Below, piece by piece: positions 62,080 to 64,000 of a stretch of DNA of 64,000 nt. Position 1 is the stretch's first letter. Each line of letters begins with the position of its first letter. The translations under genes were made by a program, and so were the position numbers. This stretch comes from Pohlia nutans (lineage: Eukaryota; Streptophyta; Bryopsida; Bryales; Mniaceae). The stretch lies in assembly GCA_022496805.1 (NCBI GenBank), contig CM040085.1, positions 34,067,811-34,131,810 of the forward strand. Reading direction: 5' to 3'. The notes beneath the pieces are model-generated. The model was given only the letters and a program-made list of their open reading frames with translations, had not been told where the DNA came from and did not search any database.

Positions 62080-62520
62080 AAAAAGTGGCAGGAGGTCGTG
62101 TGTCAATATCCAAGGTGACAGGAGGCCGTTCAGCTTCTATTTGGTCCAGTCGTCCCGCGCCTGTCATGAAAGTTCACCTTGAGCAATCGGGATAATCAAT
62201 CAACCAGGCCTGCAGGCGACTCAAGGGGCAGTCTTCCATGGCGGATGAAGCATAGCCATCACGGCCGGGGAATGGAAAACGAAAGCGAGGGTGATAAAGA
62301 GGGTCGCAATCTCCAGGGGTGTACCCGGGGCCTGGGGGAGGGAGTGATTTGAACGGGCCTCATTGCTGCACCTTACGACAAGCAAGCAAGTCCTCTTCAA
62401 CGTGGCCGCGTACGTAACATCTGGAGCTGAGTGAGTGATTGATTGAATATTGCTGGTGGCCTGGCCTGGCCTGACCTGGGGTTCAATTCTCAAGGTTGCA
62501 TGCCACACTCTCTGGTCAGC
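62080..62520. other. GC-rich island without a recognised gene
   Basis: This segment is clearly more GC-rich than its surroundings and has a minus-strand ORF (62221-62508). It lies between two MITEs of family P2 (61773-62015 and 62598-62798). It could be the promoter or first exon of a gene whose remaining exons are outside the window or unrecognised, or the remnant of another element. Confidence 0.35.
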
Positions 62521-62597
62521 ACTCAGCAGGACTGCTAGCAGTGATTTTTTCTAGGCATTTAAACACCAAAAAGCACCAAAAATTAATCATAACATTC

Positions 62598-62798
62598 TTA
62601 ACCCCTAAAGGACCATAAGGCCTACTAGGCTCTTCATGTTTATTTAGTAGTTTTGAGTACGTTTTATGTAGATTTTATTTTTTTCTTCACTAATTCCACT
62701 GATATAAAATTTGTTCCCGTTTAAATTATATTTTTCACAATATGATTGTTTAAATTTGTCATTTTAAAACCATGAATACTTGGTCCTTTAAGGGTTAA
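62598..62798. mobile_element. TTAA-flanked (piggyBac-like) MITE, family P2 copy 2
   Basis: Ends are TTAACCCCTAAAGGACCA and TGGTCCTTTAAGGGTTAA. 201 bp, same orientation and family as 61773-62015. Confidence 0.85.
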
Positions 62799-63289
62799 GC
62801 AAGTTAGAGAGTACACCCTTTCCTCTCTGTAGAAATCGGCATCTTGGAGGGTATTTCTGAGTTGGAAAGTAGACAGAACAATATAACAAAATAAAATAAA
62901 AATTGAAAAGTAAGTGATAATGACGGCCAAGATGAGACTAAGGCCCACTTTATACTTGGAGCCGGATTGAGGGCCAGCCCGAACTCTTCAAATTTCAACT
63001 AATAGGATCGCTTAATTCTTTCAAATCCGACCCAAAGGCTTTATACTAGGGCCGGGCCGGAACGAGCAATTTTTCCTACGTGCACAAAGCCTAAGGAAAA
63101 AAAAAAAAAAAAAATGAAGAAAAAATGGATGAAGACACCAGATGGTTTCAATTTTTGAAAATAAATCAAATGAAATCACCAGTTTAAATGAAACTCATTC
63201 AAATATGTCAATGAAAAGATAGTTTTAGATGAATATGGAAATATTTGGCTACATCATTTTTATTTTATGTCGCCACTTTAGGAGTTCCT

Positions 63290-63347
63290 CAAAAACCAAA
63301 AACCAAAAAAACAAAAAAAAACAAAAAAAAACAAAACAAAAAAAAAC
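63290..63347. repeat. A-rich low-complexity tract
   Basis: Repeated CAAAAAAA and CAAAAAC units. A shorter pure A run lies at about 63096-63113. Confidence 0.85.
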
Positions 63348-63615
63348 CCTGCTGCAGAAGTAGTCCTTTTGCGAAGGACAGGCACATCAAGCTCATCTCG
63401 CTGTTGGACAAGCCATATCTTTATCCTCCTTCCAACATTTATTCTTCACTGATTTCTAGATGATATGTGCAGCCCACCTCTCACTGCTGTAGACCCCCTT
63501 GTACTATGCAACCACGCTCATTCAATCAAAAAATTATTTATTTATTTATTTAGCTCGCCCTTTAAAAACTGACGGACCCGCAGATCAACTGATACGACAC
63601 CTTTATAGTGCAGGT

Positions 63616-63870
63616 TTAGGAATTGTACTTGGGTTTGGTAATAGTGCCATGGTAACTTAGATAGCAAATTGAGCATGTACCATTGCCATGGATTACGTTA
63701 CTATCAAAGTCAAAGAAGTTAAATAAATTCCTTAGTCCAAATGGTCTAAGTTTCTTTTTCGCACTCCTTTTAGTACACCCTGCATGATGGACTTCTTTCA
63801 ACCGTCGTAAACCATCGTGTAAAGTGCAGTTCATCATAAGGTTCTTTAGCCCTTCTATTGTTGACCTCAA
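63616..63870 (-). other. Unassigned minus-strand ORF near the right edge
   Basis: 84 codons with a coding-like composition (for example NCTLHDGLRRLKEVHHAGC) and no family I recognise. It could be an exon of a gene that continues past the window edge, or chance. Confidence 0.25.
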
Positions 63871-64000
63871 AATCTTCTCGAATCAGTGTAGCAGATTCGG
63901 AATCAAGGGCAAGTTCACATCATCTTTAGCTACAGATTTGATGGTGAGATATTGTATTTAATGTTAAAGCTTCTATAGAAAAGGGTGGACTCCACTAATT

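Noticed and set aside
62942..63091. TAA-flanked PIF/Harbinger-type MITE
   Set aside because: TAA is present on both sides and a TTTATACT motif occurs, but the two ends do not form a convincing inverted repeat.
1..64000. CRISPR arrays, rRNA genes, complete tRNA genes, bacterial operons
   Set aside because: No regularly spaced identical repeats, no rRNA core sequences and no cloverleaf with intact acceptor stem were seen. The intron-rich genes show nuclear DNA of a eukaryote.

Overview
The window is about 64 kb of AT-rich nuclear DNA from a photosynthetic eukaryote, most likely a streptophyte (a land plant or a close green-algal relative). The evidence is a multi-exon auxin-binding-protein gene with a secretory signal, a nuclear gene for plastid ribosomal protein bL17 with an N-terminal targeting extension, GT-AG introns, a telo-box-like promoter motif, and many plant-type miniature transposons (MITEs). 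The wording of the PEP carboxylase and the KDEL-less tail of the auxin-binding protein differ from what I know of angiosperms, so an early-diverging lineage is plausible. I cannot name the species.

Layout. Positions 1-13.6 kb are repeat-rich and carry no intact gene: a palindromic CACTA-type MITE at the left edge, a TTAA-flanked MITE near 9 kb, and a decayed transposase-like relic on the minus strand near 11 kb. A single mutated exon of cytosolic ribosomal protein L8 lies at 13.6 kb. A compact pair follows at 16.1-18.6 kb: a 69-residue single-pass membrane protein and, only 81 bp after its stop codon, the five-exon ABP1 gene. From 19 to 22.9 kb there are MITEs, including a 977-bp foldback element. 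The main gene (24.4-37.8 kb) is a 33-exon PEP carboxylase of bacterial type, about 1184 residues, with an N-terminal extension that looks like an organelle transit peptide. From 38.4 to 49.6 kb there are more MITEs and a decayed hAT-like gene that carries a PIF/Harbinger-type insertion. A two-exon gene for plastid bL17 lies at 50.0-52.0 kb. The rest, to 64 kb, is again MITE-dense and has no recognisable intact gene.

All intact genes are on the + strand and form no operon. bL17 acts in the plastid ribosome. The PEP carboxylase would, if plastid-targeted, make oxaloacetate from PEP inside the plastid. ABP1 is a secretory-pathway cupin. The clearest wider pattern is the transposon content. At least nine elements are flanked by TTAA and have CCC(C/T)-type termini (piggyBac-like). 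Four CACTA-type MITEs have 3-bp target duplications. Several elements are TA-flanked and three are TWA-flanked. Some are nested inside each other, so their relative ages can be read.
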